From assembly GCA_016718205.1 (NCBI GenBank), contig JADKEB010000033.1, positions 124,001-188,000 on the forward strand: a stretch of 64,000 nucleotides of DNA, read 5' to 3'. Of the stretch, positions 20,217 through 29,551 are shown piece by piece; positions within the stretch are counted from its first letter, which is position 1, and the number at the start of each line of letters is the position of its first letter. Source of the DNA: Saprospiraceae bacterium (GTDB lineage Bacteria > Bacteroidota > Bacteroidia > Chitinophagales > Saprospiraceae). Below the pieces are notes generated by a model that was not told where the DNA came from, ran no database searches, and saw only the letters and a program-made list of their open reading frames with translations. Both the position numbers and the translations under genes were made by a program.

Positions 20217-21734
20217 ATGATTATTAAAAAATATTCACTCTTCCTGATTTCAGCATTTTTTTTATATACTTTGGCTTGTTTTTCTCAATTACAACCCGCA
20301 AGCATATTTAGTGATCATATGGTTTTACAGCGAAACCAACCTATCAAAATTTGGGGTAAAGCCATTCCGGGACAGAGGGTTTATGTGACGTTTGGTTTAT
20401 TAAAATCACAAACAATAACAAAAAATGATTCATCCTGGCAGATTACATTTCCTGAGCTTCATGCCAGCAAAGTTGCCAGACAATTGGAAATTTCCTCAGT
20501 CAATGAAAAGGTTGTTTTCAGTAATATCCTGATTGGAGACATCTGGTTGTGTATTGGTCAGTCCAACATGGAATGGCCAATGTCAAAAGAAATGCACTAT
20601 CACGAAGAAATTAAAGATAGTGATCATTCTCATTTACGCTTTTTCAACCCTACTTATGCAGGTAAAAATATATTTGCTGCACCATTCAATGATTCAATAA
20701 CGGAAATGCTGAATCCATCCAAATTTTTTAAAGGAATATGGAAGTCTTGCGACAGTCTGAACTTATCAGAAATGAGTGCCGTTGCTTACTATTTTGGTAA
20801 AAATGTTTGGGAAAAAACGGACATCCCTATAGGGCTGATACATTTGGGTATAGGAGGTGCACCATTAGAGACGTTTATTGATCCCATGTCCATGAAAAAT
20901 CACATGGTGTTTTCTTCTAAAATGGTTGGAAATTGGCTTGAAAACCATTATCTGCCTGTCTGGATTCGCGAAAGGGCTATACAGAATATTGGAACTTCAT
21001 CTTCAGTCCCTTTTGATCAAAATGGGAAAAATCATGCATTCAAACCAGGGTTTGCTTACACAGCCGGAATTTTACCATTAAAATCCTTATCTATTAAAGG
21101 TGTACTTTGTTATCAGGGTGAAAGCAATGCTCAGGAAACAGATCGGGTAAATGAATATGCTGATTTGTTTGAATTGTTGGTGTTAGATTACAGACGCCAC
21201 TGGAATAATCAAAAATTGCCTGTATATTTTGCTCAGTTATCTTCCATTGACACCATCAGGTATAAGGGCTATTTGTGGCCGAAATTCAGAGATGAACAAA
21301 GAAAAATAGCTGAAAAGGTAACACATTGTGGCATGGCAGTCACTGCTGATGCAGGTGACAGATATGATGTCCATCCAAGAAACAAGAAAGTCGTTGGTGA
21401 AAGAATATCTTTTTGGGCTTTGAGCCAAACTTACGGTTATGATACCCCATTTACGGTATCAATACCTCCTTATGCCCGATTTAAAAATGGTAATGTTATT
21501 ATTACTTTTAAAAAAGGAGAGAAATTGCGGCAACATCCACTAAGCGGAATTATAAATGGATTTACAATTGATGGCAAAAATGATATTCCTGCTAAAATTG
21601 AGAATAATAAAATCATTCTAAAAACTGATTACAAACCTCAATATGTGTATTATGGTTGGAGTCCATTTTCTAATGCAGATCTGTATAACAATGATTTAAT
21701 TCCTGTCTCTACTTTTAAGTTACCAGTAAAATGA
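20217..21734 (+). CDS. nanS: sialate O-acetylesterase (SASA family, NanS-like)
   Basis: The protein has 505 residues with a signal peptide (to about CFSQ). The SGNH-like SASA domain begins with the nucleophile block CIGQSNMEWPM; CYQGESNAQ supplies a second conserved block; and DAGDRYDVHPRNK holds the catalytic Asp-x-x-His. It removes O-acetyl groups from sialic acid, which otherwise block sialidase and lyase. Its last 4 bases overlap the start of the next gene (ATGA), so translation is probably coupled. Confidence 0.9.
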   Translation: MIIKKYSLFLISAFFLYTLACFSQLQPASIFSDHMVLQRNQPIKIWGKAIPGQRVYVTFGLLKSQTITKNDSSWQITFPELHASKVARQLEISSVNEKVVFSNILIGDIWLCIGQSNMEWPMSKEMHYHEEIKDSDHSHLRFFNPTYAGKNIFAAPFNDSITEMLNPSKFFKGIWKSCDSLNLSEMSAVAYYFGKNVWEKTDIPIGLIHLGIGGAPLETFIDPMSMKNHMVFSSKMVGNWLENHYLPVWIRERAIQNIGTSSSVPFDQNGKNHAFKPGFAYTAGILPLKSLSIKGVLCYQGESNAQETDRVNEYADLFELLVLDYRRHWNNQKLPVYFAQLSSIDTIRYKGYLWPKFRDEQRKIAEKVTHCGMAVTADAGDRYDVHPRNKKVVGERISFWALSQTYGYDTPFTVSIPPYARFKNGNVIITFKKGEKLRQHPLSGIINGFTIDGKNDIPAKIENNKIILKTDYKPQYVYYGWSPFSNADLYNNDLIPVSTFKLPVK

Positions 21735-22495
21735 ATATAAAAATGAATCCGAAGTATAAGTTATTGATATTCTATATTTTAATTGTTTCAATTAAAGGTT
21801 TTACTCAAACCGTTTTACCTCCATTGCATGATAGTCTTTTTGGTACTTACTATTATCAAAAAGTGACCACGTTTAGAGTATTACCTAAAAAAGTTGGCGA
21901 AATCATTTTCATAGGTAATAGTATCACGGATAGTGGCGAGTGGTCTGATATTTTTAATGACATCCATGTCAGCAATATGGGGATCAGCGGCGATATCAGT
22001 GCAGGCATCATAAACAGATTGCCCGATATCATTGAAAGAAAGCCAAAAAAGATCTTTTTGATGATAGGTACCAATGATTTGGCCAGAAATATTAACCCTG
22101 ACAGTATTATCAAAAATATTAATTTGATAGCAAAGTATATAAAAGAAAAAGTCCCAAACACAAAACTGTATATCCAAAGCATTCTTCCTGTAAGTGATCA
22201 TTATATGAAATTTTCAGGACACACTAAAAACAATGTAATCATAGTTCGGGTAAATCAAATTTTGTCAGAAAATGCTACTAAACTTGGGTATACCTATGTT
22301 GATTTACATTCAAAATTTATTGATACGAAAGGAAAATTACGCAATGAACTGAGTAATGATGGGCTGCATTTGGTGGGTGAAGGATATCAATTGTGGAAGC
22401 ATCTGCTTTATCACCACGTTTATGATCTTGAAGAAAAACCATCTTTGATCCCTTTGCCACAAAAAACAAGCTGGAGTGGAAATATATTCCCCTAA
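21731..22495 (+). CDS. GDSL/SGNH esterase, probably the N-terminal part of a broken esterase-hexosaminidase fusion
   Basis: The frame gives 254 residues with a signal peptide. SGNH blocks are FIGNSITDSGEW (nucleophile Ser), GISGDISAG, MIGTNDLA and DGLHLVGEGY (catalytic Asp/His), as in acylhydrolases related to PAF acetylhydrolase. The last 20 residues (SLIPLPQKTSWSGNIF) do not belong to an esterase: they look like the usual opening of GH20 enzymes. The TAA at 22493-22495 is in frame with the GH20 sequence that follows. Either the two were one protein of about 868 residues, or the break is an error. The esterase part is complete and should work. A second acetylesterase beside the SASA enzyme suggests heavily O-acetylated substrates. 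Confidence 0.85.
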   Translation: MNIKMNPKYKLLIFYILIVSIKGFTQTVLPPLHDSLFGTYYYQKVTTFRVLPKKVGEIIFIGNSITDSGEWSDIFNDIHVSNMGISGDISAGIINRLPDIIERKPKKIFLMIGTNDLARNINPDSIIKNINLIAKYIKEKVPNTKLYIQSILPVSDHYMKFSGHTKNNVIIVRVNQILSENATKLGYTYVDLHSKFIDTKGKLRNELSNDGLHLVGEGYQLWKHLLYHHVYDLEEKPSLIPLPQKTSWSGNIFP

Positions 22496-22552
22496 TATAA
22501 ATGCACCAACATTTGTATCAATAAAACTGAGATATCCCATGAAGCCAAACTG

Positions 22553-24337
22553 TTGCAAAAATTCCTTTCAGAAAACGGCATTACTACTTCCATAAAAACT
22601 AATAATAAAGATTGCAATTTCAACCATTCAATTGAAATAGAATTAACTGGTGAAAAACTGACGGAGAATCCAAAAGAAGGTTATCATCTTTCAATAAATG
22701 AAAAAAATATTTTGATAAAAGCAAACTCCTCCCATGGAATCTTTAATGGAATACAAACATTGATCCAGTTAGCCAGGACAGGAAGTAGCGTAGAAGGATG
22801 TACTATTGAAGATTGGCCCGCTTTTTCATGGCGCGGGTATATGATAGATGTAGGACGTAATTTTGTAACGGTACAATCTTTAAAAGATCAAATCGATATT
22901 TTGGCAAAATATAAAATGAACGTTTTTCACTTTCATGCTACAGAAGATATAGCCTGGAGGATTCAAATAGCAAGATACCCTCAACTAACCTATCCTGAGC
23001 ACATGTTGCGCAACAAAGGAATGTATTACAGTATTGGTGAAATAAAGGAACTGATACAATACTGCAAGGAACGCTATATTACCCTGATTCCTGAAATTGA
23101 TATGCCTGGCCATAGTGCAGCTTTTACCCGCGCCATGAAATTTGATATGCAAAGCGACTCAGGACTTTTGGTGGTCAAGGATATTCTTTCGGAGTTTTGT
23201 GACACATATGACATCCCTTATATTCATATAGGATCAGATGAAGTAAAGATAACAAATAAAAACTTTATACCAGAAGTAACTCAACTTATAGAAAGCAAAG
23301 GTAAAAAAGTGATAGGGTGGCAACCTGGAGGAAATATTGGAGATAACACCATAAGGCAAATGTGGCAGGAAAATAAGGAATTTATAAAAGCAAATAAGAA
23401 ATTAAAACTTATAGATTCCAGACATTTATATCTCAATCATATGGATCCACTTGAGGCGGTGCCTACAATTTTTTACAGAAAAATAAACAATGTGGATAAA
23501 AGTGACAGTCTCAATCTGGGTGGTATTCTATGTTTATGGCATGATAGGGCAGTATCAAAAGAAGAAGATTTGCTTACTATGAATCCTGTTTATCCCGGCA
23601 TACTTACTTTTGCAGAAAAAACATGGCAAGGAGGCGGAGAGTCTCGATGGTTGGCCAAAATAGAAGAAAACAAAATGGATCAATATCAAAATCTGATCAA
23701 TTTTGAAAAACGGCTGCTCAATCACAAATCACAATATTTTAGAGAAAAACCATTTCCTTACGTTGCTCAAACTCAGCAGAAATGGCAGCTATTCGGTCCA
23801 TACGAAAACAGAGGTGATCTGTCAAAAAAGTTTGATCCGGAATTGACACCAGGTTTTTTTGAAAAAACACCAACATCCTTAAAAGCGGTGGGTGGTACTA
23901 TTATTTTGCGACATTTTTGGGCACCGGCCATTGATGCGGTATTGCCAAATCCAAAAGATAGTACAACATGGTATGCAACGACTCAGGTATGGAGCGAAGA
24001 AGAGAGTGTGTCTAAATTTTGGGTTGGTTTCAATAATTTAGGCAGAGCCCAGGGGTCTGATTCTCCCCCAAAAAATGAATGGGATCATAAGTTTAGTAAA
24101 ATCTGGTGTAACAACACTGAAGTTTTACCCCCAAATTGGCTTCGTGCCGGACAGAAAGGTAATCAAGAGATTCCGCTCATGGACGAAGGCTATGAATACA
24201 GAGTTCCTACATTGATTCCACTTAAAAAAGGATGGAACACGATTGTTATAAAGGCTCCCGTCGGTACTACAAAAAGTACCAACTGGCATCATCCTATAAA
24301 ATGGATGTTCACTTTTGTACAGGTGCCAAATGATTAA
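22553..24337 (+). CDS. GH20 beta-N-acetylhexosaminidase, lacking its own start
   Basis: The frame encodes about 594 residues of GH20 enzyme. Its first recognised codon is a TTG inside the N-terminal GH20b domain; no ATG lies near a natural start. The TIM barrel begins at FSWRGYMIDVGRNF and has the Asp-Glu pair in HIGSDEVK (residues 229-230 of this frame), where Glu is the acid/base for substrate-assisted cleavage. The C-terminus adds a carbohydrate-binding-like region (WQLFGPYENRGDLS). It removes terminal GlcNAc or GalNAc. The frame continues upstream without shift to the TAA at 22493 and then into the GDSL gene, so this is best read as the second half of a fusion. Confidence 0.85.
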   Translation: MQKFLSENGITTSIKTNNKDCNFNHSIEIELTGEKLTENPKEGYHLSINEKNILIKANSSHGIFNGIQTLIQLARTGSSVEGCTIEDWPAFSWRGYMIDVGRNFVTVQSLKDQIDILAKYKMNVFHFHATEDIAWRIQIARYPQLTYPEHMLRNKGMYYSIGEIKELIQYCKERYITLIPEIDMPGHSAAFTRAMKFDMQSDSGLLVVKDILSEFCDTYDIPYIHIGSDEVKITNKNFIPEVTQLIESKGKKVIGWQPGGNIGDNTIRQMWQENKEFIKANKKLKLIDSRHLYLNHMDPLEAVPTIFYRKINNVDKSDSLNLGGILCLWHDRAVSKEEDLLTMNPVYPGILTFAEKTWQGGGESRWLAKIEENKMDQYQNLINFEKRLLNHKSQYFREKPFPYVAQTQQKWQLFGPYENRGDLSKKFDPELTPGFFEKTPTSLKAVGGTIILRHFWAPAIDAVLPNPKDSTTWYATTQVWSEEESVSKFWVGFNNLGRAQGSDSPPKNEWDHKFSKIWCNNTEVLPPNWLRAGQKGNQEIPLMDEGYEYRVPTLIPLKKGWNTIVIKAPVGTTKSTNWHHPIKWMFTFVQVPND

Positions 24338-24358
24338 AATGACATTTTTTATTAATTC

Positions 24359-25045
24359 TTAAGTCGTAGGTTCAATATCATTGGTTGTGCTATCCTCTGA
24401 ATGATCAGATACAGTTTCTTTGGCGGTTTGCTTCTCTGCATTAAAAAACCTCCGGTGAAAGAGTAGGATAGAAGCTACACCTACAGTGATAGCTGAGTCA
24501 GCAATATTGAACACGGGCCTGAAGAATTCAAATCGTTCTCCTCCCCAGATAGGAAACCATTCAGGAAGTATCGTATCAATCAACGGAAAATATAACATAT
24601 CTACCACCTTTCCTGTCAAAAAATTGCCATATCCTCCTTCTGGTGGAAACATAGTTGCAAGTCCTCCATGAAAATAAGATTCAGAAAAGATCAGTCCGTA
24701 AAACATAGAATCTATGATATTACCAATTGCCCCTGCAATGATCATACTAAAACTGATTATAAGCCCGTATGTTTCATTGTTTTTTAGCAGGTTTTTAAGG
24801 ATGTAAATCAGAAATCCTACCATCAGGATCCTGAATATACTTAATATGTATTTACCTGTTACTCCTCCGAAACTAAGACCAAACGCCATTCCTTCATTTT
24901 CAACAAAATGAATTTTTGCCCAGGTCAACCCCAAAATATCAAAACCATCACCATAATGAATATGGGTTTTTATATATATTTTAAGTACCTGGTCCAAAAT
25001 CAAAATCAGGATGATGGTCAATAAAACAGCCGTGCTTTTTCTCAC
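24359..25045 (-). CDS. lspA: lipoprotein signal peptidase (signal peptidase II)
   Basis: The protein has 228 residues from a GTG start. It has four membrane segments and the family blocks ENEGMAFGLSFGG, GAIGNIIDSMFYG (first catalytic Asp) and FNIADSAITVGV (second catalytic Asp). It cuts the signal peptide of prolipoproteins in the inner membrane; many lipoproteins in this window depend on it. The tail is rich in Thr/Glu/Ser and longer than in E. coli, as is usual in Bacteroidota. A TACTTTTG box on the minus strand at 25065-25072 could give it a promoter of its own behind kbl. Confidence 0.93.
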   Translation of the reverse strand: MRKSTAVLLTIILILILDQVLKIYIKTHIHYGDGFDILGLTWAKIHFVENEGMAFGLSFGGVTGKYILSIFRILMVGFLIYILKNLLKNNETYGLIISFSMIIAGAIGNIIDSMFYGLIFSESYFHGGLATMFPPEGGYGNFLTGKVVDMLYFPLIDTILPEWFPIWGGERFEFFRPVFNIADSAITVGVASILLFHRRFFNAEKQTAKETVSDHSEDSTTNDIEPTT

Positions 25046-25064
25046 AAATTCAAATTTAAGAGTG

Positions 25065-25072
25065 CAAAAGTA
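25065..25072 (-). promoter_or_regulatory. candidate -7 box for lspA
   Basis: The minus strand reads TACTTTTG, a match to TAnnTTTG, 20 nt before the GTG start and just past the kbl stop codon. The -33 element is not clear. Confidence 0.35.
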
Positions 25073-25090
25073 AGATTTATTTTAACCTTT

Positions 25091-26293
25091 TCAGCGGACT
25101 ACTCCCAGTTTTCTTCCAACATTATAAAAACCTTCGACAGCTTTGTTGATATGATCGACATTATGACCTGCACTTATTTGTACTCGGATCCGCGCTTTCT
25201 CTTTGGGCACAACCGGGAAAAAGAAGCCAATGACATAAATTCCTTCGTTAAGTAAAAGTGAAGCAAACTCTTGTGCCAATCGTGCATCATACAGCATCAC
25301 CGGAGTAATGGGATGTGTTCCAGGTACGAGGTCGAAGCCAAGTTTTGTCATTTCACTGCGAAAGAATGTTGTATTGATTTCCAGTTTGTCGCGAAGGGCA
25401 GTACTCTGGCTTAAGATATCCAAAACTTTAATGGAAGCACCAACTATCGCAGGAGCCAATGTATTTGAAAATAGATATGGACGGGACTTTTGTCTGAGTA
25501 ATTCAACGATTTCTTTTTTAGCAGCTGTAAATCCTCCGCTTGCTCCACCAAGTGCTTTCCCGAAAGTTCCGGTAATGATATCCACTCTTCCAAATGCATG
25601 ATTGTGCTCTGCCGACCCTCGACCCGTCTTTCCTACAAACCCTGTGGCATGACAATCATCTACCATCACCATCGCACCATACATATCAGCCAGATCACAA
25701 ATCTTATCAATCTGTGCAATGATACCATCCATCGAAAAAACTCCGTCAGTAGCTATCAAAATCCTCCTGCTGCCTGAAGTAACTGCTTCTTGAAGTTTTG
25801 CTTCCAGATCAGTCATGTCATTGTTTTCATATCTATATCTTTTAGCTTTACAAAGGCGGATACCATCGATGATAGATGCATGGTTTAAGGCATCTGAAAT
25901 GATAGCATCTTCTTCATTGAGTAATGGTTCGAAAAGACCACCATTGGCATCAAAGGCTGCAGCATACAGTATTGCATCTTCTTGTCCCACGAAAGCAGCA
26001 ATCTTTTGCTCCAATTCTTTGTGGATATCCTGAGTCCCGCATATAAAACGTACCGAAGACATACCAAAACCGTGTGTGTCGATAGCCTCTTTTCCTGCTT
26101 TGATCACTTCCGGGTGAGATGATAAGCCCAGATAATTATTGGCACAAAAGTTAAGGACTTCACTTGTTGCGGTGGTCTTGATCACGGCACTTTGAGGAGT
26201 TGTGATAATTCGCTCTTTTTTAAACAGACCGGATGATTGCAGATTGTTGAGTTCTGTGGTTATATCGGATATAATTTGATTTTTATTTTTCAT
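25091..26293 (-). CDS. kbl: glycine C-acetyltransferase (2-amino-3-ketobutyrate CoA ligase)
   Basis: The protein has 400 residues, matching the family. It is a fold-type I PLP enzyme: CANNYLGLSSHPEV near the N-terminus, VMVDDCHATGFVGKTGRG with the Asp and His that hold PLP, and the Schiff-base Lys in GTFGKALGGASGG. It converts 2-amino-3-ketobutyrate and CoA to glycine and acetyl-CoA. The gene lies 75 bp behind the threonine dehydrogenase gene, completing the two-step route from threonine to glycine. Confidence 0.95.
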   Translation of the reverse strand: MKNKNQIISDITTELNNLQSSGLFKKERIITTPQSAVIKTTATSEVLNFCANNYLGLSSHPEVIKAGKEAIDTHGFGMSSVRFICGTQDIHKELEQKIAAFVGQEDAILYAAAFDANGGLFEPLLNEEDAIISDALNHASIIDGIRLCKAKRYRYENNDMTDLEAKLQEAVTSGSRRILIATDGVFSMDGIIAQIDKICDLADMYGAMVMVDDCHATGFVGKTGRGSAEHNHAFGRVDIITGTFGKALGGASGGFTAAKKEIVELLRQKSRPYLFSNTLAPAIVGASIKVLDILSQSTALRDKLEINTTFFRSEMTKLGFDLVPGTHPITPVMLYDARLAQEFASLLLNEGIYVIGFFFPVVPKEKARIRVQISAGHNVDHINKAVEGFYNVGRKLGVVR

Positions 26294-26320
26294 TACTAAT
26301 TTATTTATGTTGGTTCAGAT

Positions 26321-26366
26321 CATTCACTCATTTTCTCATTCATTCATTCATTTTCTCATTTTCTCA
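26321..26366. repeat. CATT/TTTCTCATT simple repeat
   Basis: The gap between tdh and kbl is filled by short CATT and TTTTCTCATT units in tandem. It may be a slippage-prone tract within the operon leader of kbl. Confidence 0.6.
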
Positions 26367-26368
26367 TG

Positions 26369-27304
26369 TCATTTTAGATGGTCTAACATATCCTTTGTCA
26401 TAGATGCCAGGTCATAATTGGGTGCCCAATTCCAATCTTTTCTGGCTACTGAATCATCAATCGTTTCACTCCAGCTTGCAGCGATATCCTGTCTGAAATC
26501 CGGATCGTAGGATATCGAAAATTCAGGAATATGGTTTTGTATTTCCGCTGCAATTTCTGCGGGAGTAAAACTCATGGCTGCGAGATTGTAACTATATCGG
26601 ATGGAAATATGCTCAGACGGCACTTCCATAAGGTCGATAGTGGCCTTGATGGCGTCATCCATGTACATCATAGGCAGGCGGGTATCCTCTTTTAGAAAAC
26701 AAGTGTATTGCTTATCCTTCAGCGCAGCGTGAAAAATTTCTACGGCATAATCTGTGGTGCCGCCAGCAGGCAAGGATTGCCAGCCTATGATGCCCGGATA
26801 CCGTAAAGACCTTACATCAAGTCCGTACCTTTTGAAATAATAATTGCACCATAGTTCACCCGTAGCTTTGCTTATTCCATACACAGTTGAAGGTAACAAT
26901 GGAACATCCTGGGCAGTATTGATTCTGGGAGTTGTAGTCCCAAAAACAGCAATGGTACTTGGGAAAAAAACTTTCTGCATATTGAACTCACGGGCCAGAT
27001 CCAAAACGGAAAGTAGACCATTAAGATTGATATTCCATGTTTTTAATGGATTCCATTCTCCGTTTGCGGAAAGGATTGCTGCGAGATGATAGATTTGATT
27101 GATGCCATGATCGATGATTATTTCTCTGAGTCTCTGGACATTCAGGATATCGAGAAACTCAAATGGCTCGACTGTGACTGATAGTTTGGTAATATCTGTG
27201 GCAAGAACTGCATTGGTTCCATATTTGATTCTAAGCTCTTCGGTCAATACTCTTCCGATTTGACCATTGGCACCTGTGACTAAGATTTTGGGTTCGGGCT
27301 TCAT
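26369..27304 (-). CDS. tdh: L-threonine 3-dehydrogenase, SDR (epimerase-like) type
   Basis: The protein has 311 residues from the ATG at 27304; an earlier in-frame TTG is less likely. The Rossmann nucleotide site is ILVTGANGQIGRVL at the N-terminus. The SDR catalytic Ser/Thr and YxxxK appear as PSTIAVFG and YGISKATGE. The family resembles UDP-galactose epimerases and is used by Bacteroidota as the threonine dehydrogenase. It oxidises threonine to 2-amino-3-ketobutyrate with NAD. Pairing with kbl makes this assignment strong. Confidence 0.88.
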   Translation of the reverse strand: MKPEPKILVTGANGQIGRVLTEELRIKYGTNAVLATDITKLSVTVEPFEFLDILNVQRLREIIIDHGINQIYHLAAILSANGEWNPLKTWNINLNGLLSVLDLAREFNMQKVFFPSTIAVFGTTTPRINTAQDVPLLPSTVYGISKATGELWCNYYFKRYGLDVRSLRYPGIIGWQSLPAGGTTDYAVEIFHAALKDKQYTCFLKEDTRLPMMYMDDAIKATIDLMEVPSEHISIRYSYNLAAMSFTPAEIAAEIQNHIPEFSISYDPDFRQDIAASWSETIDDSVARKDWNWAPNYDLASMTKDMLDHLK

Positions 27305-27347
27305 GATATGCTTTGATTGGTTGGTCAAATGTAAGATGATTTCTGCA

Positions 27348-27377
27348 TTTGTTAATCAAAATAAATAAATACATTTG
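27348..27377 (+). promoter_or_regulatory. promoter of the small outer-membrane protein gene
   Basis: TTTG (27348-27351), 18 bp, then TACATTTG (27370-27377) fits the Bacteroidota pattern, 16 nt before the GTG start at 27394. Confidence 0.5.
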
Positions 27378-27393
27378 CTGAAAATATTTTTCA

Positions 27394-27933
27394 GTGAAAA
27401 GATTTTTAATCATTTGGATATTCTTCATTTACAGCTCTGCCAATGCACAGGTCAGTTCATTAGAAGGTCGCAATTTTAAAGCTATCATAAAAACAAATGT
27501 TTTTAACTTTATAATGATTCCTTCTATTCACTTAGAATACAGGATTGCCCGGAATTCGTCCTTACAATTCAATTTTCATCGTGGCCATATCACATTTATT
27601 TCTGAAAGTGACTGGCTGAATTCATCTTTGGAGTTTAGGAAATACTTTGCAAAACGAAATTCTGAGTCCAGACGGGACTTTTATTTGTCAACGGGAATAG
27701 TTTATAAATATGATTTTAATGATGTTATATTTGATGATTTGGATATGTTTGTAAAAAATGGCAAACCACAAATAGGGATTATTGGTCGGCTTGGGTATCA
27801 GTTTGGTTTGAGTGATAACTTTGTTATGGATTTGGGCATGGGTTTGGTTGTTCTATCAGATTTTCATAAGTATAAAAGATACCTGCCTGATGCTGAACTC
27901 CGATTGATGACTGGAATAGGGTACAGGTTTTGA
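27394..27933 (+). CDS. hypothetical small outer-membrane beta-barrel protein
   Basis: The protein has 179 residues from a GTG start, with a signal peptide cleaved near SANAQ. The rest alternates polar and hydrophobic residues in strands and ends in GIGYRF, with the C-terminal aromatic residue of outer-membrane barrels. It resembles the general DUF3575-like barrels of Bacteroidota, but I cannot assign a family with certainty or a function. It is divergent from tdh and not obviously linked to either neighbour. Confidence 0.7.
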   Translation: MKRFLIIWIFFIYSSANAQVSSLEGRNFKAIIKTNVFNFIMIPSIHLEYRIARNSSLQFNFHRGHITFISESDWLNSSLEFRKYFAKRNSESRRDFYLSTGIVYKYDFNDVIFDDLDMFVKNGKPQIGIIGRLGYQFGLSDNFVMDLGMGLVVLSDFHKYKRYLPDAELRLMTGIGYRF

Positions 27934-28009
27934 ACAGTTAGTGACATTGTAGCCGGAATAATAATTCTTTTATATGGTTAGGAATGACATTATATTGGCA
28001 AGGCAAAAT

Positions 28010-28936
28010 TTAATCCACTCTTTCAGGTAACACCTTACATCCATTCAGAAATTCTGAAACGGACATCAATTTTTTACCTTCCGGCTTTAGTTGCTGTATA
28101 TTGATATAGCCATCCGCACATTTTATTTTCATTTTCTTTTTATAATCAGTTATTATCGTTCCAATTTCTAAAATGTCGGTAATTTTTTCTTTTGTAGCGG
28201 ACAAAATTTTCATTTCTTTATCATCTATCTGTATCCACGCTCCGGGATATGGACTCAGGCCGCGAATAAAATTATGAATCTTTTGGATGGGATTATTAAA
28301 ATCTATTCGGCATGTTTCGTGAAATATTTTTGGCGCGTGTGAGGCAAGTTCATCTTTCTGACGAATAAAAGTGTAATCACCATTTTCTATCATTTTTACA
28401 GTTTCCAACACGACTTCGGCACCTATCATTTTCATTTTGTCATGAAGGCTGCCGGCGTTTTCATCGTCAGAGATAGGAATCGTTTTTTGCATCAATATAT
28501 CGCCAGTGTCTATCTCGTGTTTTAATTTAAAGCTGGTTACACCGGTTTCCTTTTCCCCATTAATGATGGCGTGGTTGATAGGCGCGGCTCCGCGGTATTT
28601 TGGCAGTAGGCTACCATGTAAGTTAAATGTTCCCAACGGTGGCATATTCCATACCATTTCGGGTAACATCCTGAAAGCTACCACAATCTGTATATCAGCT
28701 TTAATGTTCTTAAGTGTATCAATAAATGCAGGTGATTTTAGTTTTTCAGGCTGTAACACAGGTATTTGTTTTTCAACTGCATATTTTTTGACAGCAGACT
28801 CTATGAGCTGTTTGCCTCCACGTCCACCCATACTGTCAGGTGCGGTTACCACTGCAGCGATTTCGTAACCATTTTGAACAAGGATATCAAGTGATGGTAC
28901 TGCAAACTCGGGTGTACCCATAAAAATGATTTTCAT
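28010..28936 (-). CDS. fmt: methionyl-tRNA formyltransferase
   Basis: The protein has 308 residues from the ATG at 28936; the longer frame needs a TTG. The N-terminus MKIIFMGTPEFAVPSL is typical. The formyl-transfer site is NLHGSLLPKYRGAAPINHAI, with the catalytic Asn, His and, further on, Asp (HEIDTGDIL). The C-terminal domain binds tRNA. It formylates Met-tRNAi using 10-formyl-THF. An initiator tRNA gene is also present in this window (42406-42478), though not adjacent. Confidence 0.95.
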   Translation of the reverse strand: MKIIFMGTPEFAVPSLDILVQNGYEIAAVVTAPDSMGGRGGKQLIESAVKKYAVEKQIPVLQPEKLKSPAFIDTLKNIKADIQIVVAFRMLPEMVWNMPPLGTFNLHGSLLPKYRGAAPINHAIINGEKETGVTSFKLKHEIDTGDILMQKTIPISDDENAGSLHDKMKMIGAEVVLETVKMIENGDYTFIRQKDELASHAPKIFHETCRIDFNNPIQKIHNFIRGLSPYPGAWIQIDDKEMKILSATKEKITDILEIGTIITDYKKKMKIKCADGYINIQQLKPEGKKLMSVSEFLNGCKVLPERVD

Positions 28937-29036
28937 ATGCTCTTTTTTAAAGTTTTGCAAAGATAATGAATAGGTGTGTGATGGAGCAACCGAATTTAAT
29001 TTACAGCTAATGGAATGTGAATCCCGATTTTTTGCT

Positions 29037-29044
29037 TAACTTTG
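29037..29044 (+). promoter_or_regulatory. candidate -7 box for the RNase HI gene
   Basis: TAACTTTG matches TAnnTTTG and lies 16 nt before the TTG start at 29061. The -33 element is weak. Confidence 0.4.
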
Positions 29045-29060
29045 ATTCATTATTGATAGA

Positions 29061-29546
29061 TTGAATACTCATATCAGCATTTATACAGATGGAAGTTGCC
29101 ATACACAGCATGGTTTAGGTGCCTGGGCTGCGATAATTCTCTCTGAAAAGGGAAAAACAGTTTTGTCCGATATAGCAAACAATACAACTCATCAGCGTAT
29201 GGAATTGATTGCCATCATTAAATGTCTTGAATACATACAGCAGAATCCTGAAGTTAAACCTATTATTCAAATGTATTCGGACAGTCAATACGTGATTGGT
29301 CTAAAGTCAAGAGAGAAAAAAATTGTGTCTAACATGTATTTAACAGCCAAAGGAAATAAAATGGCTAATCAGGATTTGGTTAAAGAATTTTTTCTTTTCA
29401 GCCAGCACTTTTGTATTACCTACTCGAAATTAAAGTCACACCAGAAACTGTCAGAAGCATCAAAATATAATATTGAAGTCGATAAGTTATCCCGAAAACT
29501 GGTCAGAGATGCTGTCAAACAGCTATGTCAATCACAATTAAACTAG
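29061..29546 (+). CDS. rnhA: ribonuclease HI
   Basis: The protein has 161 residues, probably started at TTG 29061 since no ATG lies in frame nearby. The four catalytic acidic residues of RNase HI are seen: Asp in IYTDGSCHTQ, Glu in HQRMELIA, Asp in YSDSQYVIG and Asp in EVDKLSR. It cleaves RNA in RNA-DNA hybrids. It lacks an N-terminal hybrid-binding domain. Its end overlaps or abuts the next gene, suggesting co-expression. Confidence 0.85.
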   Translation: MNTHISIYTDGSCHTQHGLGAWAAIILSEKGKTVLSDIANNTTHQRMELIAIIKCLEYIQQNPEVKPIIQMYSDSQYVIGLKSREKKIVSNMYLTAKGNKMANQDLVKEFFLFSQHFCITYSKLKSHQKLSEASKYNIEVDKLSRKLVRDAVKQLCQSQLN

Positions 29547-29551
29547 AAATT

